Part shown: one piece after another, positions 34,058-43,151 of the stretch
Layout: each line of letters begins with the position of its first letter
Numbering within the stretch: position 1 is the first letter of the stretch
Notes under the pieces: generated by a model
Database searches by the model: none
The model's input: the letters and a program-made list of their open reading frames with translations, nothing else
Told to the model about the DNA's origin: nothing
Position numbers and translations under genes: made by a program
Assembly: GCF_917563925.1 (NCBI RefSeq)
Contig: NZ_CAKJTJ010000023.1
Coordinates: 1 to 62,648, forward strand
Length of the DNA stretch: 62,648 nt
DNA from: Sutcliffiella rhizosphaerae
GTDB lineage: Bacteria > Bacillota > Bacilli > Bacillales > Bacillaceae_I
Direction: 5' to 3'

Positions 34058-34103
34058 CACACACCCCTCCTCTTATCTATATTAATGATGCCATTAAAGT
34101 TAA

Positions 34104-34127
34104 AATTCTAACAAAGTTGTAAGAATT
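34104..34127. promoter_or_regulatory. Palindrome upstream of the sigma factor gene
   Basis: 24-base imperfect palindrome: arms AATTCTAACAA and TTGTAAGAATT match at 10 of 11 positions around a two-base centre. It lies 47-70 bases before the sigma factor start in a short upstream region. Candidate operator; no known regulator assigned. Confidence 0.45.
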
Positions 34128-34171
34128 ATCTATTCCACTATACATGAAAAAAAGAAAAAAACAAATATTCT

Positions 34172-34267
34172 GACAATCAGAAAAGCGCAAGCGCCTTGTT
34201 CAGCCCCGACAATCATAAGACGGGGCGACGAGAAGGTTGGGTTTTACCTTCTTGACGAATCGCTTAT
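34172..34267 (+). repeat. Dispersed repeat, second copy
   Basis: Same element as 3071-3170: GACAATCAGAAAAGCGC, CAGCCCCGACAA, then GAGAAGGTTGGG and its partial complement, ending TTGACGAATCGCTTAT. Placed between the sigma operon promoter and yhaX. Confidence 0.75.
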
Positions 34268-34282
34268 ATTTTGGACAATACA

Positions 34283-34315
34283 AAAAAGAGTCAAGCTCCC
34301 GACTCAGCCTGACTC
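34283..34315 (-). terminator. Terminator after yhaX
   Basis: Stem GAGTCAGGCT/AGC(T)TGACTC with one mismatch, then TTTTTT on the minus strand. Confidence 0.8.
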
Positions 34316-34323
34316 CCTACTTT

Positions 34324-35184
34324 CTATATTTTCATCTTATTTATAAAGGCAATTTTATATTGCTTTCGGAAATGTTCTTTAATCATATAGGCAACTCCAT
34401 TTTCATCATTTGTTCGAGTAATCCAATCTGCAGCATGCTTTACCTCTTTCGGAGCATTGCCCATCGCCACACCTAACCCCGCAACTTCAATGATCGGAAG
34501 GTCCTCTATAGTGTCGCCGATAACGACCATTTCTTGTGGGTGTATTTTTAGTACTTCACCAAGTGCCAGCAATCCATCCAGTTTGTTTCCACCCTCTGGG
34601 AGAATATCCATTTTACCGTCTGCATGAACGAGTACCTCTATTCCTTCAAAGGCGGATTTAAGGGTTGTGAATACTCTTTCCCTTTCTTCAGGTTCGGTAA
34701 AATAAATTTCCATTTTAGGTGGAGACATCGGATTGTCTATTAATGTATCACCTAAGGATTCCACAAATTGCATTGGATAAATTAGTGGATCGCTTGAACC
34801 CAAAACTGCTCTTGCCATCAGATTATTTGCCCCTCTTAGTCTATTCCCGATAGAATAGCGTTCATGAAGGATACGGACTGTACAATCATAATTTTCAAGA
34901 ACCTGAACGAGATTAAATGTTTTTTCTTCAGAAATTCGTTTTACGTGAAGTGGTTGGTCCAGTTTGGAGGCAATGAAGGCTCCTCCATGCGTAACTAAAA
35001 ATGTATCCAGTTTGAGTGATTTCGCCACTTTTTTAGCAAATGCAAAATTTCTCCCGGTTACTAATGTCACGTAAACCCCTTTATTTTTAACATATTCTAT
35101 TGCTTGTTTCGTTTCCTTTGCAAGCCTTCCGTTTGATTTAAGCAGCGTTCCATCAATATTTATGGCAAGCATGCGATACAACAT
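34324..35184 (-). CDS. yhaX: Cof-type HAD-IIB family protein YhaX, nucleophile replaced
   Basis: 286-residue HAD superfamily protein with the C2B cap: motif II TLVTGRNF, motif III Lys in the LPEGGNKLDGL segment and motif IV VIGDTIEDLPIIEVAGLGVAMGNA. Motif I reads INIDGTLL: the position of the nucleophile Asp (residue 9) is Asn, while the acid/base Asp11 remains. A normal phosphatase would need both. The same Asn is, from memory, also in B. subtilis YhaX, a sporulation-expressed protein. ATG after GGGGGATTCCC. Confidence 0.87.
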   Translation of the reverse strand: MLYRMLAINIDGTLLKSNGRLAKETKQAIEYVKNKGVYVTLVTGRNFAFAKKVAKSLKLDTFLVTHGGAFIASKLDQPLHVKRISEEKTFNLVQVLENYDCTVRILHERYSIGNRLRGANNLMARAVLGSSDPLIYPMQFVESLGDTLIDNPMSPPKMEIYFTEPEERERVFTTLKSAFEGIEVLVHADGKMDILPEGGNKLDGLLALGEVLKIHPQEMVVIGDTIEDLPIIEVAGLGVAMGNAPKEVKHAADWITRTNDENGVAYMIKEHFRKQYKIAFINKMKI

Positions 35185-35423
35185 GGGAATCCCCCTTATC
35201 TAAGGTGTTTGTACTTACCCTTATTGATATGAGTATGTGGGGGAACGAAACAATAGAACATTCATAGCAAAAAAGTGTATGGCTTCTCATGAACAAGTAT
35301 TTGTTTTTATTGAATGCAACCGTCAAAAATCTACTTACCCTAGTTTGCTTGGAGGGCTTCTCTTCCTATGCCAAAACTAAATAGTTGGATCTACTAACAA
35401 TAAATTTTAAATAGTCATACTAA

Positions 35424-35455
35424 AAAGTGCACCTCTAAGTAGGAAGTGCACTTCA
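35424..35455 (-). terminator. Terminator after yheA
   Basis: Stem AAGTGCAC/GTGCACTT, then T-rich on the minus strand. Confidence 0.8.
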
Positions 35456-35465
35456 TTTTCGATCC

Positions 35466-35822
35466 TTAATATGATTCTACATTACTATATAATTCTTCTA
35501 ATGGTTTCATGATGATTTTGTTCAGTTCACTTACCATCATACTCATTCGTTGCTCCGCTTCCATCAGCTTCGCAATTGATTCATTTTGTTGAACGAGCGC
35601 AACTGTTTGTTGTGCTCGCTCCACTTCTTCCTGGGAGATTTCAATGCCATTCATTTGTTTTTGTTGAAGCTCCAATTGAATATTACGAAAGTTTTCGAAC
35701 ATTCTTTTTGTTGATTCTTCTGCAAAAACTTCTTTATATAAACCTTGAAGGTTCTTGAATTCTCCGCTTTCCTTAACTGCTGCTTCCAAATGATATGCAA
35801 TGTCATATACATTATTTGCCAT
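35466..35822 (-). CDS. yheA: YlbF/YmcA-family protein YheA
   Basis: 118-residue helical protein of the YlbF (Com_YlbF) family, related to the YlbF-YmcA-YaaT RNase Y-associated complex. Segments: NVYDIAYHLEAAVKES, FRNIQLELQQKQMNG, EVERAQQTVALVQ. The ATG after GGAAGGGTGAA is chosen, nine codons inside the longest frame. Specific role of YheA unknown. Confidence 0.85.
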   Translation of the reverse strand: MANNVYDIAYHLEAAVKESGEFKNLQGLYKEVFAEESTKRMFENFRNIQLELQQKQMNGIEISQEEVERAQQTVALVQQNESIAKLMEAEQRMSMMVSELNKIIMKPLEELYSNVESY

Positions 35823-35916
35823 AATATTCACCCTTCCTTTTTTAACCAAATTTTCAGCATGCTAGTGACCAGTATAACAAAGGATATGAAGTCATACAAA
35901 CTATTCGTTCCTATGT

Positions 35917-37050
35917 TTACAAAAATAGTACGAGCACTCCTTGTAAAAACCCAATCAAACCTCCAAGTACCGCACCTAAATAAGTGATTAATTTTAGCTC
36001 TCTGCCTGACACTGATAGTACCATCTCTTCTACTTCTTCAAGTGAAAAAGATTCTACTTGATCACGTATTAATTCATCAAGTTTTAATCTCTGTAGCAAT
36101 TCTTCCAGCTTCTCAAGCAACATTTTACTAAAAACATTAATTGTGGTTGGAACCATCTGCTCCATTAACCATGGATAAATTGGCTTGATTGCTTCTTTAA
36201 CCTTTTTATTCATCCACATTGGAAGATCGATTGTTCTACCAACAGCAGTATGAATAGCAGAAAGGATGACATCTTTTGTAATACGATTCTCTATTTCCGA
36301 CATTTCCATTTCTTTTAGCTTGTTCCATTCTCGATACATAACATTCAATAAGACATCTTTTGTTCCATCATGCTTTAAGAATTTTATTATTTCCGGTTGC
36401 ACTTTGTCCACAAGTGGATAGTTGCCCATGAACATTTGGACAAAGCTTCCTAGCTTCCCTCTTGTTGCGATGAAGTCATTTATCATTCTTGCAAGTTGTT
36501 GCTTGCCTTCTGGATTCTCAAAATGTGTGATTGCTTTATTTAATACAAACTCGGCAACACTTGGAATGTGATGTTCAACAGAATGCAACAGATTTGCTGG
36601 TACCACTTGTTGTATTGGCTTTTGGCGAAGACCAGTCATTACTTCTTCATATTTTGTCGTGACAATTTGTTGTATGTTCCCTCTCATAATTTCTTCAGCA
36701 TTATTAATACCGAACTTATCTAGTACTTGTTGTATTGTTTCTTCCTTATCTAAAAATCGATTAATTTCTCCTCTCATCCATCCTTCTGCATTTTCCTTAA
36801 ACGAACTGCTTTCTAGCTTTTTTTTCATACTGTCAGCAGTTAACAGATGCTCCATTACTATTTTTCCTAATTGCTGAGCGAGTTCTGATCTTCTTTTAGG
36901 AATAAGTCCTGGTGTAAACGGAATCCTTTTTCCCAAAATGTATATGGGCTTAAAAGGTCGAAAGAGCATTTTTATTGCTAACGAATTGGTCCAACCACCA
37001 ATTACTGCCCCTATTACCATCATAATTAAGATAGTCATTACTATATCCAT
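35917..37050 (-). CDS. yheB: DUF445 family membrane protein YheB
   Basis: 377-residue protein with an N-terminal membrane segment containing [23 protein letters not shown], a long amphipathic helical body and a C-terminal membrane segment ([19 protein letters not shown]). Both ends repeat a GxxxGGxxN/GxxQG-type motif typical of DUF445. Position next to yheA is conserved. Function unknown; spore-related expression is likely from context. Confidence 0.87.
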   Translation of the reverse strand: MDIVMTILIMMVIGAVIGGWTNSLAIKMLFRPFKPIYILGKRIPFTPGLIPKRRSELAQQLGKIVMEHLLTADSMKKKLESSSFKENAEGWMRGEINRFLDKEETIQQVLDKFGINNAEEIMRGNIQQIVTTKYEEVMTGLRQKPIQQVVPANLLHSVEHHIPSVAEFVLNKAITHFENPEGKQQLARMINDFIATRGKLGSFVQMFMGNYPLVDKVQPEIIKFLKHDGTKDVLLNVMYREWNKLKEMEMSEIENRITKDVILSAIHTAVGRTIDLPMWMNKKVKEAIKPIYPWLMEQMVPTTINVFSKMLLEKLEELLQRLKLDELIRDQVESFSLEEVEEMVLSVSGRELKLITYLGAVLGGLIGFLQGVLVLFL

Positions 37051-37148
37051 CTTTCTTACCTCTTTCCACTCACCGATTTATTCAAAATAAATACTATATA
37101 AACAGGGATTTCCCCCAATCCCTAGCAAAAAGAAAATGAGGGAAAATC

Positions 37149-38516
37149 ATGAACTTTCAAGCCGTAAAAATGGTACCTATTGAAAATAAAACTTCCTTTC
37201 CAATTATACAAATAAGTGAAACTTTAGCAAGAAAATTGAAGCTTCCTTGTGACCTTTCTTCTCTAGAAATCCAATGCAGTAGGAATAGTATAGATTGTCA
37301 AGTAGTAAGTATCAATGATGAGGATTTTTTGATAAAACTTGATAAACAAGTTTTGGATTCATTATTTCTTTTTTATGAAGAACGAACATATTTAGTGTCA
37401 TATGAAGATGATTGTTTGCATATTGGTCCTGTTATTGGCTTATTAACCGAGATTTCTATCAACAAAGATACGATAGATTTACGGTCTATCGAAACATACT
37501 GCAGGGAAATGGCTGGATATTCTGAGGAGATAGGTGCAATATTTTATGTATTTACGCTTAATAAACACTGGACAGATAAAAGTATGAATGGTTTTGTCTT
37601 TGAAGAAACTGGCTGGAAAGAATCTGTCTTACCTTTCCCTCAGGTCGTCCATAACCGCCTCCATAAACGTACGAATGAAAAGAGTAAAATGTTTCAACAA
37701 TTCACAACAGACCTTCACACTTGGAAGATCCCGTATTTTAACAATCACTTTCTAAACAAATGGACAGTTCATGAACAGCTATCCAACATAGACCACCTAC
37801 TACCATATTTGCCTGAAACTGAATTGTTCACACATAAGAACTTAGAATCCTTGCTAGATATATATCCTACTCTATTTTTAAAACCTGTTCACGGCAGTCA
37901 GGGAAAGCAGATATTTAAACTAAGTAAAATAGAGAACGGCTTTAATTTGGCTTATTCTTCCCTTCAGCAGGATGTATTAAAATCGTACAAAAGCTTGGCA
38001 GATCTGTATCACCGACTCGCTCCACATCTCAAAAAACGACAATATCTCATTCAGCAAGGACTAGATTTACTCAGCATTGATGACAGACCCGTTGACTTTC
38101 GATATTTATGTCACCGGAGAGAAAATAACAGATGGAAAATAACTTCTAGTACGGCAAGAGCTTCTAAAAACGGGTCTTTTGTCTCTAATTTATCACAAGG
38201 CGGAGAAATGCTTTCAGTCGAAAAGGCGTTACGTACTAAATTTGAAAAAAAAGAATGCGAACAAATTGTAAAACACTTACGTGAAGTTGCATTAGAGGTT
38301 GCCAAAGAGATAGGAAATGTTTCTGAAGGGGTTTTCGGTGAACTTGGGATTGATCTGGCTATCGATACTAGTGGGAGGCCATGGTTAATTGAAGTCAATA
38401 CGAAGCCCTCGAAAAACATGAATCCAATTACAGATTCCACCAGTATACGTCCCTCCACAAAAGCTGTCATACTGTATTGCCTCTTTCTCATCAGTGAAAA
38501 TTTAAAGGGGGAATAA
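37149..38516 (+). CDS. yheD: YheC/YheD-family ATP-grasp protein 1 (YheD-like)
   Basis: 455-residue protein. The N-terminal part (about 1-200) is the family-specific domain with GPVIGLLTEI and FPQVVHNRLHKR; the C-terminal ATP-grasp domain (about 230-455) has FLKPVHGSQGKQIFKL, VDFRYL, a SQGGEM turn and GELGIDLAIDTSGRPWLIEVNTKP, whose final Glu/Asn are metal-nucleotide ligands. Family members are endospore coat-associated; the ligase substrate is unknown. First of four tandem paralogues. Confidence 0.87.
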   Translation: MNFQAVKMVPIENKTSFPIIQISETLARKLKLPCDLSSLEIQCSRNSIDCQVVSINDEDFLIKLDKQVLDSLFLFYEERTYLVSYEDDCLHIGPVIGLLTEISINKDTIDLRSIETYCREMAGYSEEIGAIFYVFTLNKHWTDKSMNGFVFEETGWKESVLPFPQVVHNRLHKRTNEKSKMFQQFTTDLHTWKIPYFNNHFLNKWTVHEQLSNIDHLLPYLPETELFTHKNLESLLDIYPTLFLKPVHGSQGKQIFKLSKIENGFNLAYSSLQQDVLKSYKSLADLYHRLAPHLKKRQYLIQQGLDLLSIDDRPVDFRYLCHRRENNRWKITSSTARASKNGSFVSNLSQGGEMLSVEKALRTKFEKKECEQIVKHLREVALEVAKEIGNVSEGVFGELGIDLAIDTSGRPWLIEVNTKPSKNMNPITDSTSIRPSTKAVILYCLFLISENLKGE

Positions 38517-38520
38517 TAAC

Positions 38521-39597
38521 ATGATTTCTCTAGGTGTCCTATCGTTTTCATTAAAAAGTTCTTACTTTACCAAAATAGCGGAAAATATCGCTCCATGTGG
38601 TGTGAAATTATTTGTGTTTTCACCAGCCGCCCTTCACTTTGACAATCATTCGGCAACTGGCTACGTTTATAATCATGAAAGGAAGGATTGGGAGGAAGCA
38701 GCATTTCCCATACCTTCTTTTATCTATGACCGCTGTTACTATACAACAAAAGAAACTTTTTTACACAAACAAGCAGTTGAGAGACTAAAAGCAAATAGAA
38801 AAATTACATTTCTTGGCTACGGGTTACCTGACAAATGGCAAGTTTACAAATCACTTTGCGACAATCCATCTTTACAAAGCTTTTTACCCGATACTTATAG
38901 ATTGACAAGTGTTTCTTTCTTGGAGGCTAACTTCCAGAAGCGGAATTGCTGGCTTTTGAAACCAATAAAAGGCTCACAAGGTAAAGGCTTGATAAAGGTG
39001 GAAAAAATGTTTGAACAATTTATTGTAAAAGAAGTGATTCAGCCACGAGAAGAAAAGCACATTTTTCAGAACAAAGAGCATTTTTCAAAATGGCTACATA
39101 AAAAAATGAAAAAAAACGACTATATATTCCAGCCCTTTTTCCTCCTACAAAATAGGAATTATACCCCTTTTGATATAAGAATATTGCTACAAAAAGACAA
39201 CAGTGGTCAATGGACGGAGCGTATTCGCGTATTCCGGACTGGTCTAATGAATCATATAACTTCCAATTTAGCAGGTGGGGGGAAAATGCATCCTTTTTCT
39301 TCACTTAAAAAAAATATGAACTCTTATCAGAAAAAATATGTAGAGACGCAACTAACTAGGATTATGGAAGCATTGCCATTGGCTATAGAAGCTTCTTTTC
39401 ATCCAATCTTTGAATTGGCTATCGACATTGGAATGGATAAGGATGATAATTTGTGGATTTTAGATATTAATTCCAAGCCAGGTCATAAGATAGTAACAAT
39501 GGCCACTCCATCAGTACAAAAGGAGATATATGAAGCACCGGGAAAATATTGTTTGCATTTGGCTTTAAATATGGCGAACGAATCAGGAGTTGATTAA
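38521..39597 (+). CDS. yheC: YheC/YheD-family ATP-grasp protein 2 (YheC-like)
   Basis: 358-residue paralogue lacking the first 90 residues of the long form: starts MISLGVLSFSLKSSYFTKIA. ATP-grasp features: WLLKPIKGSQGKGLIKV, FDIRILLQKD, NLAGGGKMHPF and ELAIDIGMDKDDNLWILDIN. Length matches B. subtilis YheC (about 363 residues). Four bases after the previous gene; the next gene follows directly. Confidence 0.87.
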   Translation: MISLGVLSFSLKSSYFTKIAENIAPCGVKLFVFSPAALHFDNHSATGYVYNHERKDWEEAAFPIPSFIYDRCYYTTKETFLHKQAVERLKANRKITFLGYGLPDKWQVYKSLCDNPSLQSFLPDTYRLTSVSFLEANFQKRNCWLLKPIKGSQGKGLIKVEKMFEQFIVKEVIQPREEKHIFQNKEHFSKWLHKKMKKNDYIFQPFFLLQNRNYTPFDIRILLQKDNSGQWTERIRVFRTGLMNHITSNLAGGGKMHPFSSLKKNMNSYQKKYVETQLTRIMEALPLAIEASFHPIFELAIDIGMDKDDNLWILDINSKPGHKIVTMATPSVQKEIYEAPGKYCLHLALNMANESGVD

Positions 39598-39598
39598 T

Positions 39599-40957
39599 GT
39601 GAAAGCATTGTTAGCTATTAAATGTAAAGAAGACTTACTGGAGGATCAAATAGTTCTTCCAGAGATGCTAAATGAATATCAGATTGATTCTATTGCCTTT
39701 GGTACCTATCAAATTCATTGCGTAGCCACCTACAATAGTGGACATCATCTATGGATATCCCAAAAATTATTTGACCAATTGCTGCTTCCATATGAAGGGA
39801 AAATTCATGTGTTTGTTCATGAAAAAACACTTCATCTTGGACCTTTAATCGGAATATTTACTGCTGGATTTACAAGCTCCATCCTGCGGCCAATTGGTGA
39901 GCGTTCCGTATTCTTTTCTAAACTACTTGCTACGGAAAGAAAAGTTGGAGCCTATATGTTTTTATTTGGTGCCAATCATATTAATTGGGAAGAAGGGACA
40001 ATGGTAGGATATCTTTTCACAGAATCCGGATGGTGCAAAAAGACATTACCCTTTCCTCATGTTGTATATGATCGGCTTCCAAATCGTCGCACGGAAAGAC
40101 ACCGCCTTCTTTCCTCTACACGTGAACGCATTCAAAAAGAATATGCGATCCCGTGGTTTAACCCAGGATTTTTTGATAAGTGGGACATTCACCAAAAGCT
40201 TCGTATAGAGGAACGTATTGTCCCGTATCTTCCCGAAACGATAAATACAGTTTCCATTCAGACCATTGAAGAGTATTTAGCTAAACATCCATTCGTTTAC
40301 TTAAAGCCTAAAAATGGCAGCCTTGGATTTGGCGTTTATAAAATTATCTATAATCGTGAAGATGAATTATACTATGTTCGTTATAAAAATGAACATTTTG
40401 TTAATAAACTGCTTCGTTTCTCAAACCTAGAGCCGTTACTATCCCATGTTTTTAAAAATAAAGAACTTTCTAGCTACCTAGTTCAACAAGGAATTCCGCT
40501 GCTTAAAAAGGATGATTCCTTTATTGACTTTCGAGTTCATACTAATAAAAATGAAAAAGGTGAATGGCAAGTCAGCGCACTGGCAGCGAAGCTAAGCGGA
40601 AAAGGAAGCATTACTACCCACGCCAATAGTGGTGGTATCATTAAAACCATTCCCGAAATTTTTGAAGAGGAACAAGAGCAAAAGACAGTCATTGAAAAAT
40701 TGAATGTTGCTTCCTTATTAATTAGCAACGCCATTGATACTCATCTACCTGGTTTTATTGGAGAAATAGGGTTTGATTTTGGCATTGATAAAGACAATAA
40801 AGTATGGCTATTTGAAGCCAATTCAAAACCTGGTCGCTCCATTTTCTATCATCCAAAGCTACGAAATGAAGACATATTAACTCGCAAGCTATCTATTGAA
40901 TATGCTGTTTATTTAACAGAAAAAACGATTAAACATCCGGAAGGGGTGTTTACATGA
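39599..40957 (+). CDS. YheC/YheD-family ATP-grasp protein 3 (YheD-like)
   Basis: 452-residue long-form paralogue. GTG start nine bases after AGGAG; an in-frame TTG three codons earlier overlaps that site. Has LHLGPLIGIFTAG, FPHVVYDRLPNR, YLKPKNGSLGFGVYKI, IDFRVHTNKNE and GEIGFDFGIDKDNKVWLFEANSKP. The next gene overlaps its stop by four bases (ATGA). Confidence 0.85.
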   Translation: MKALLAIKCKEDLLEDQIVLPEMLNEYQIDSIAFGTYQIHCVATYNSGHHLWISQKLFDQLLLPYEGKIHVFVHEKTLHLGPLIGIFTAGFTSSILRPIGERSVFFSKLLATERKVGAYMFLFGANHINWEEGTMVGYLFTESGWCKKTLPFPHVVYDRLPNRRTERHRLLSSTRERIQKEYAIPWFNPGFFDKWDIHQKLRIEERIVPYLPETINTVSIQTIEEYLAKHPFVYLKPKNGSLGFGVYKIIYNREDELYYVRYKNEHFVNKLLRFSNLEPLLSHVFKNKELSSYLVQQGIPLLKKDDSFIDFRVHTNKNEKGEWQVSALAAKLSGKGSITTHANSGGIIKTIPEIFEEEQEQKTVIEKLNVASLLISNAIDTHLPGFIGEIGFDFGIDKDNKVWLFEANSKPGRSIFYHPKLRNEDILTRKLSIEYAVYLTEKTIKHPEGVFT

Positions 40958-42147
40958 AAGAACTTCACTATGATCCTGTCAAACGGACTTGGTATCAAAC
41001 CTTCGAGGAAAAAGCTAATGTGATGTTTGGAAAGTTTTTTGCCGTTCCTTTTAAAAAAGAGCATCACCCTAAACATTTTACGTTCCCTTGCTTCATGCAG
41101 GATTTGAAAACTGGTCCACTAATTGGCATTATGGCAAGTCCTGAAAAAAAAGGATTCATTGGCAATATTCCTTTGTTTAAAAGGATTCAAAAAACATTGT
41201 ATAAAGAAGGTGGCGGAATCTCGATTGTATTCACACCTGATAAATTGACTGATAACGGAATTACTGGTTTCTGCTATCTGCCGGAACACGATCAATGGAT
41301 AAGGATGAAAACGCCGCTTCCAGATATTATCTATAATCGAATTGCACGCTACAAAGATGAAAAAGAATTGTTAGCACAAATAGAAAAATTAACCTCTTTG
41401 TATCATATACCGATTTTAAATCCTAGCTTCTTTGATAAGTGGGAATTATATTTACAGTTAAAAGACCATGAAACTTTAGCACCCTATCTTCCAGACACTG
41501 CCCTTTTATCACAAGAATCTCTGGAAGAATTCTTTACCAATTATTCTGCTGTGTATATAAAAAAGCGACTTAGCCACAAAGGAAAAGGTGTTTATCTTAT
41601 TACAAAAAATGGTCATACATTTCTAATGAAAACAACCGCAACCACTACCGTTTTATTTCCTAACATAAAAAAATTGATTCGCTACTTTCAGAAGGAAGCT
41701 GCACTAAATGATTATATTATCCAAAAAGCTATCCCCACTGTGAGAATGAATGGAAAAAAATTTGATTACCGGGTCTTGGCCCATTTGCATAAGAATCGGT
41801 TTAGGATAACGGGTATAGGAGTAAGAATGGCAAAGAAACAGCAGGTAACCACCCATGTTCCTGCAGGAGGGGTAATTGTCTCAACAGAGGACCTTCCAAT
41901 TCAAACTGATATTATGGCTATGGAAAGAATCATCCGAATATGTGGCAAACAACTATCTCATTTTTATGATGATATTGGAGAATTTTCTGCTGACATCGGT
42001 GTAATGTCAGACGGAATGTTTTATATATTTGAATTGAATGCCAAGCCCATGGACTTTGATGAAGCTATAATAAAAAAACAAGCTGCCGAAAACATCACGA
42101 AGGTTTTTTACGAAAAAACCGATTTTATCAAGCAGGATATTTTTTAA
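40954..42147 (+). CDS. YheC/YheD-family ATP-grasp protein 4
   Basis: 397-residue intermediate-length paralogue: KTGPLIGIMAS, LPDIIYNRIARYKD, YIKKRLSHKGKGVYLI, KFDYRVLAHLHK, THVPAGGVIVS and GEFSADIGVMSDGMFYIFELNAKP. Translationally coupled to the previous gene. The ATP-grasp ligands look intact in all four copies, which argues for four working enzymes rather than decay. Confidence 0.85.
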   Translation: MKELHYDPVKRTWYQTFEEKANVMFGKFFAVPFKKEHHPKHFTFPCFMQDLKTGPLIGIMASPEKKGFIGNIPLFKRIQKTLYKEGGGISIVFTPDKLTDNGITGFCYLPEHDQWIRMKTPLPDIIYNRIARYKDEKELLAQIEKLTSLYHIPILNPSFFDKWELYLQLKDHETLAPYLPDTALLSQESLEEFFTNYSAVYIKKRLSHKGKGVYLITKNGHTFLMKTTATTTVLFPNIKKLIRYFQKEAALNDYIIQKAIPTVRMNGKKFDYRVLAHLHKNRFRITGIGVRMAKKQQVTTHVPAGGVIVSTEDLPIQTDIMAMERIIRICGKQLSHFYDDIGEFSADIGVMSDGMFYIFELNAKPMDFDEAIIKKQAAENITKVFYEKTDFIKQDIF

Positions 42148-42239
42148 TAAGTGTCGAACATGTTCATCAATGGCTAAAATAAAAATTAAGAACGTATATT
42201 ATTTTACTAAAATGGTCTAACTCAGCACCTAGCCGCTCT

Positions 42240-42298
42240 TGTCATAAGCCGATTCGTCTTTTGCTTGTCAGGGCTTAATAAGGCACATTCACTTTTCT
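42240..42298 (-). repeat. Dispersed repeat, third (shortened) copy
   Basis: Reverse-strand version of the 3071/34172 element: AGAAAAGTGAATGTGCCTT, AAGCCCTGACAAGCAAAAGA, then directly GAATCGGCTTATGAC, so the central inverted arm is missing. Confidence 0.65.
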
Positions 42299-42320
42299 TT
42301 ATTTTAGGAGGGAATACGGC

Positions 42321-42533
42321 TTGATTTCACACTTTCAATTAACACCTTTATATCAAACCAATCAACTACCAGGCTGGCATCTATCATTTTATTATAAAGG
42401 ACATTCTGTCAAAGCTGTCTACCATAAAAATGGGACGATAGAATGGCCTGAATCCCATGCCTTTTCTGAAGAAGAAAAACAAGCTGTTGAAGCCCAAATT
42501 CATGAGTTAATGCTGTTTCATGTATATGACTAA
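42321..42533 (+). CDS. yheE: YheE family protein (DUF5342)
   Basis: 70-residue protein, TTG start after TAGGAGGGAATACGGC. Sequence ISHFQLTPLYQTNQLPGW at the start and HELMLFHVYD at the end fit YheE, the next gene after yheC/yheD in B. subtilis. Function unknown. Confidence 0.78.
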   Translation: MISHFQLTPLYQTNQLPGWHLSFYYKGHSVKAVYHKNGTIEWPESHAFSEEEKQAVEAQIHELMLFHVYD

Positions 42534-42600
42534 ACTCTTCTTTTTCAAAGAATCTTTTTCTCTCCTTTAGTTACACTAATTAGTAAGGAGGGATTTTCTT

Positions 42601-42789
42601 ATGAATGATAAAAATCAAAAGAAAACCAAAGACAAGCAGTTCGAAGGCCGTGATGAATATTTCATGGATATAGACCGTTATATTAATGAAGGAATGGCAG
42701 GCGGCAGTGTATTTGAAAGAGATCGATATACGAACATTGAAGAAGCAAGGGAACTGGAAAAAGAAGAACCACCATCCCAAAACAATTGA
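42601..42789 (+). CDS. Small hydrophilic hypothetical protein
   Basis: 62 residues, highly charged, no hydrophobic segment; central IDRYINEGMAGGSV. A strong AAGGAGGG ribosome binding site makes it a real gene. Not recognised. It is followed by a hairpin terminator at 42801. Confidence 0.6.
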   Translation: MNDKNQKKTKDKQFEGRDEYFMDIDRYINEGMAGGSVFERDRYTNIEEARELEKEEPPSQNN

Positions 42790-42800
42790 AATGAGACGGA

Positions 42801-43064
42801 AGCTCCTCTAATATGAGGAGTTCAGTGTGTAGACAAAGGTACATTTTTATTTAAATCCATGCAATTCCCTTGTTGATCGTAGTGGAAGACGCGCAGACTC
42901 CTGCGGGAGGAAGGGACATGGGAAACCCCACAGGGCGCAGCCCGAGGAGGTTCCCGGACCGCCCGCGGAAAGCGAAGCGTCTGCAACGAAGATCAACAGT
43001 TAAATACAAATCTAAAAATAATTTGGGTTTGTCAACAGTCTGAGCTCCTCTAATATGAGGAGTT
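42801..43064. repeat. GC-rich repeat, copy 2, flanked by a duplicated terminator hairpin
   Basis: The core 42884-43000 matches the window's first 118 bases. Outside it are imperfect inverted ends (TTGTTGATCGTAGTGGAAGACGC at left is answered by its complement at right). Outside those, AGCTCCTC-TAATAT-GAGGAGTT stands in two identical 22-base copies (42801-42822 and 43043-43064), itself a terminator stem with T-run after the second copy. The layout suggests insertion into a terminator with duplication. The gap 42790-43151 otherwise holds nothing definite. Confidence 0.7.
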
Positions 43065-43151
43065 TTTTCATTGTATTGTTTAGTCTTTTACTTTGTACAA
43101 AGAGTCCTCTTGGTTATAATAAAACCATAGTAAGCAGGAAAGGAAACTCTT

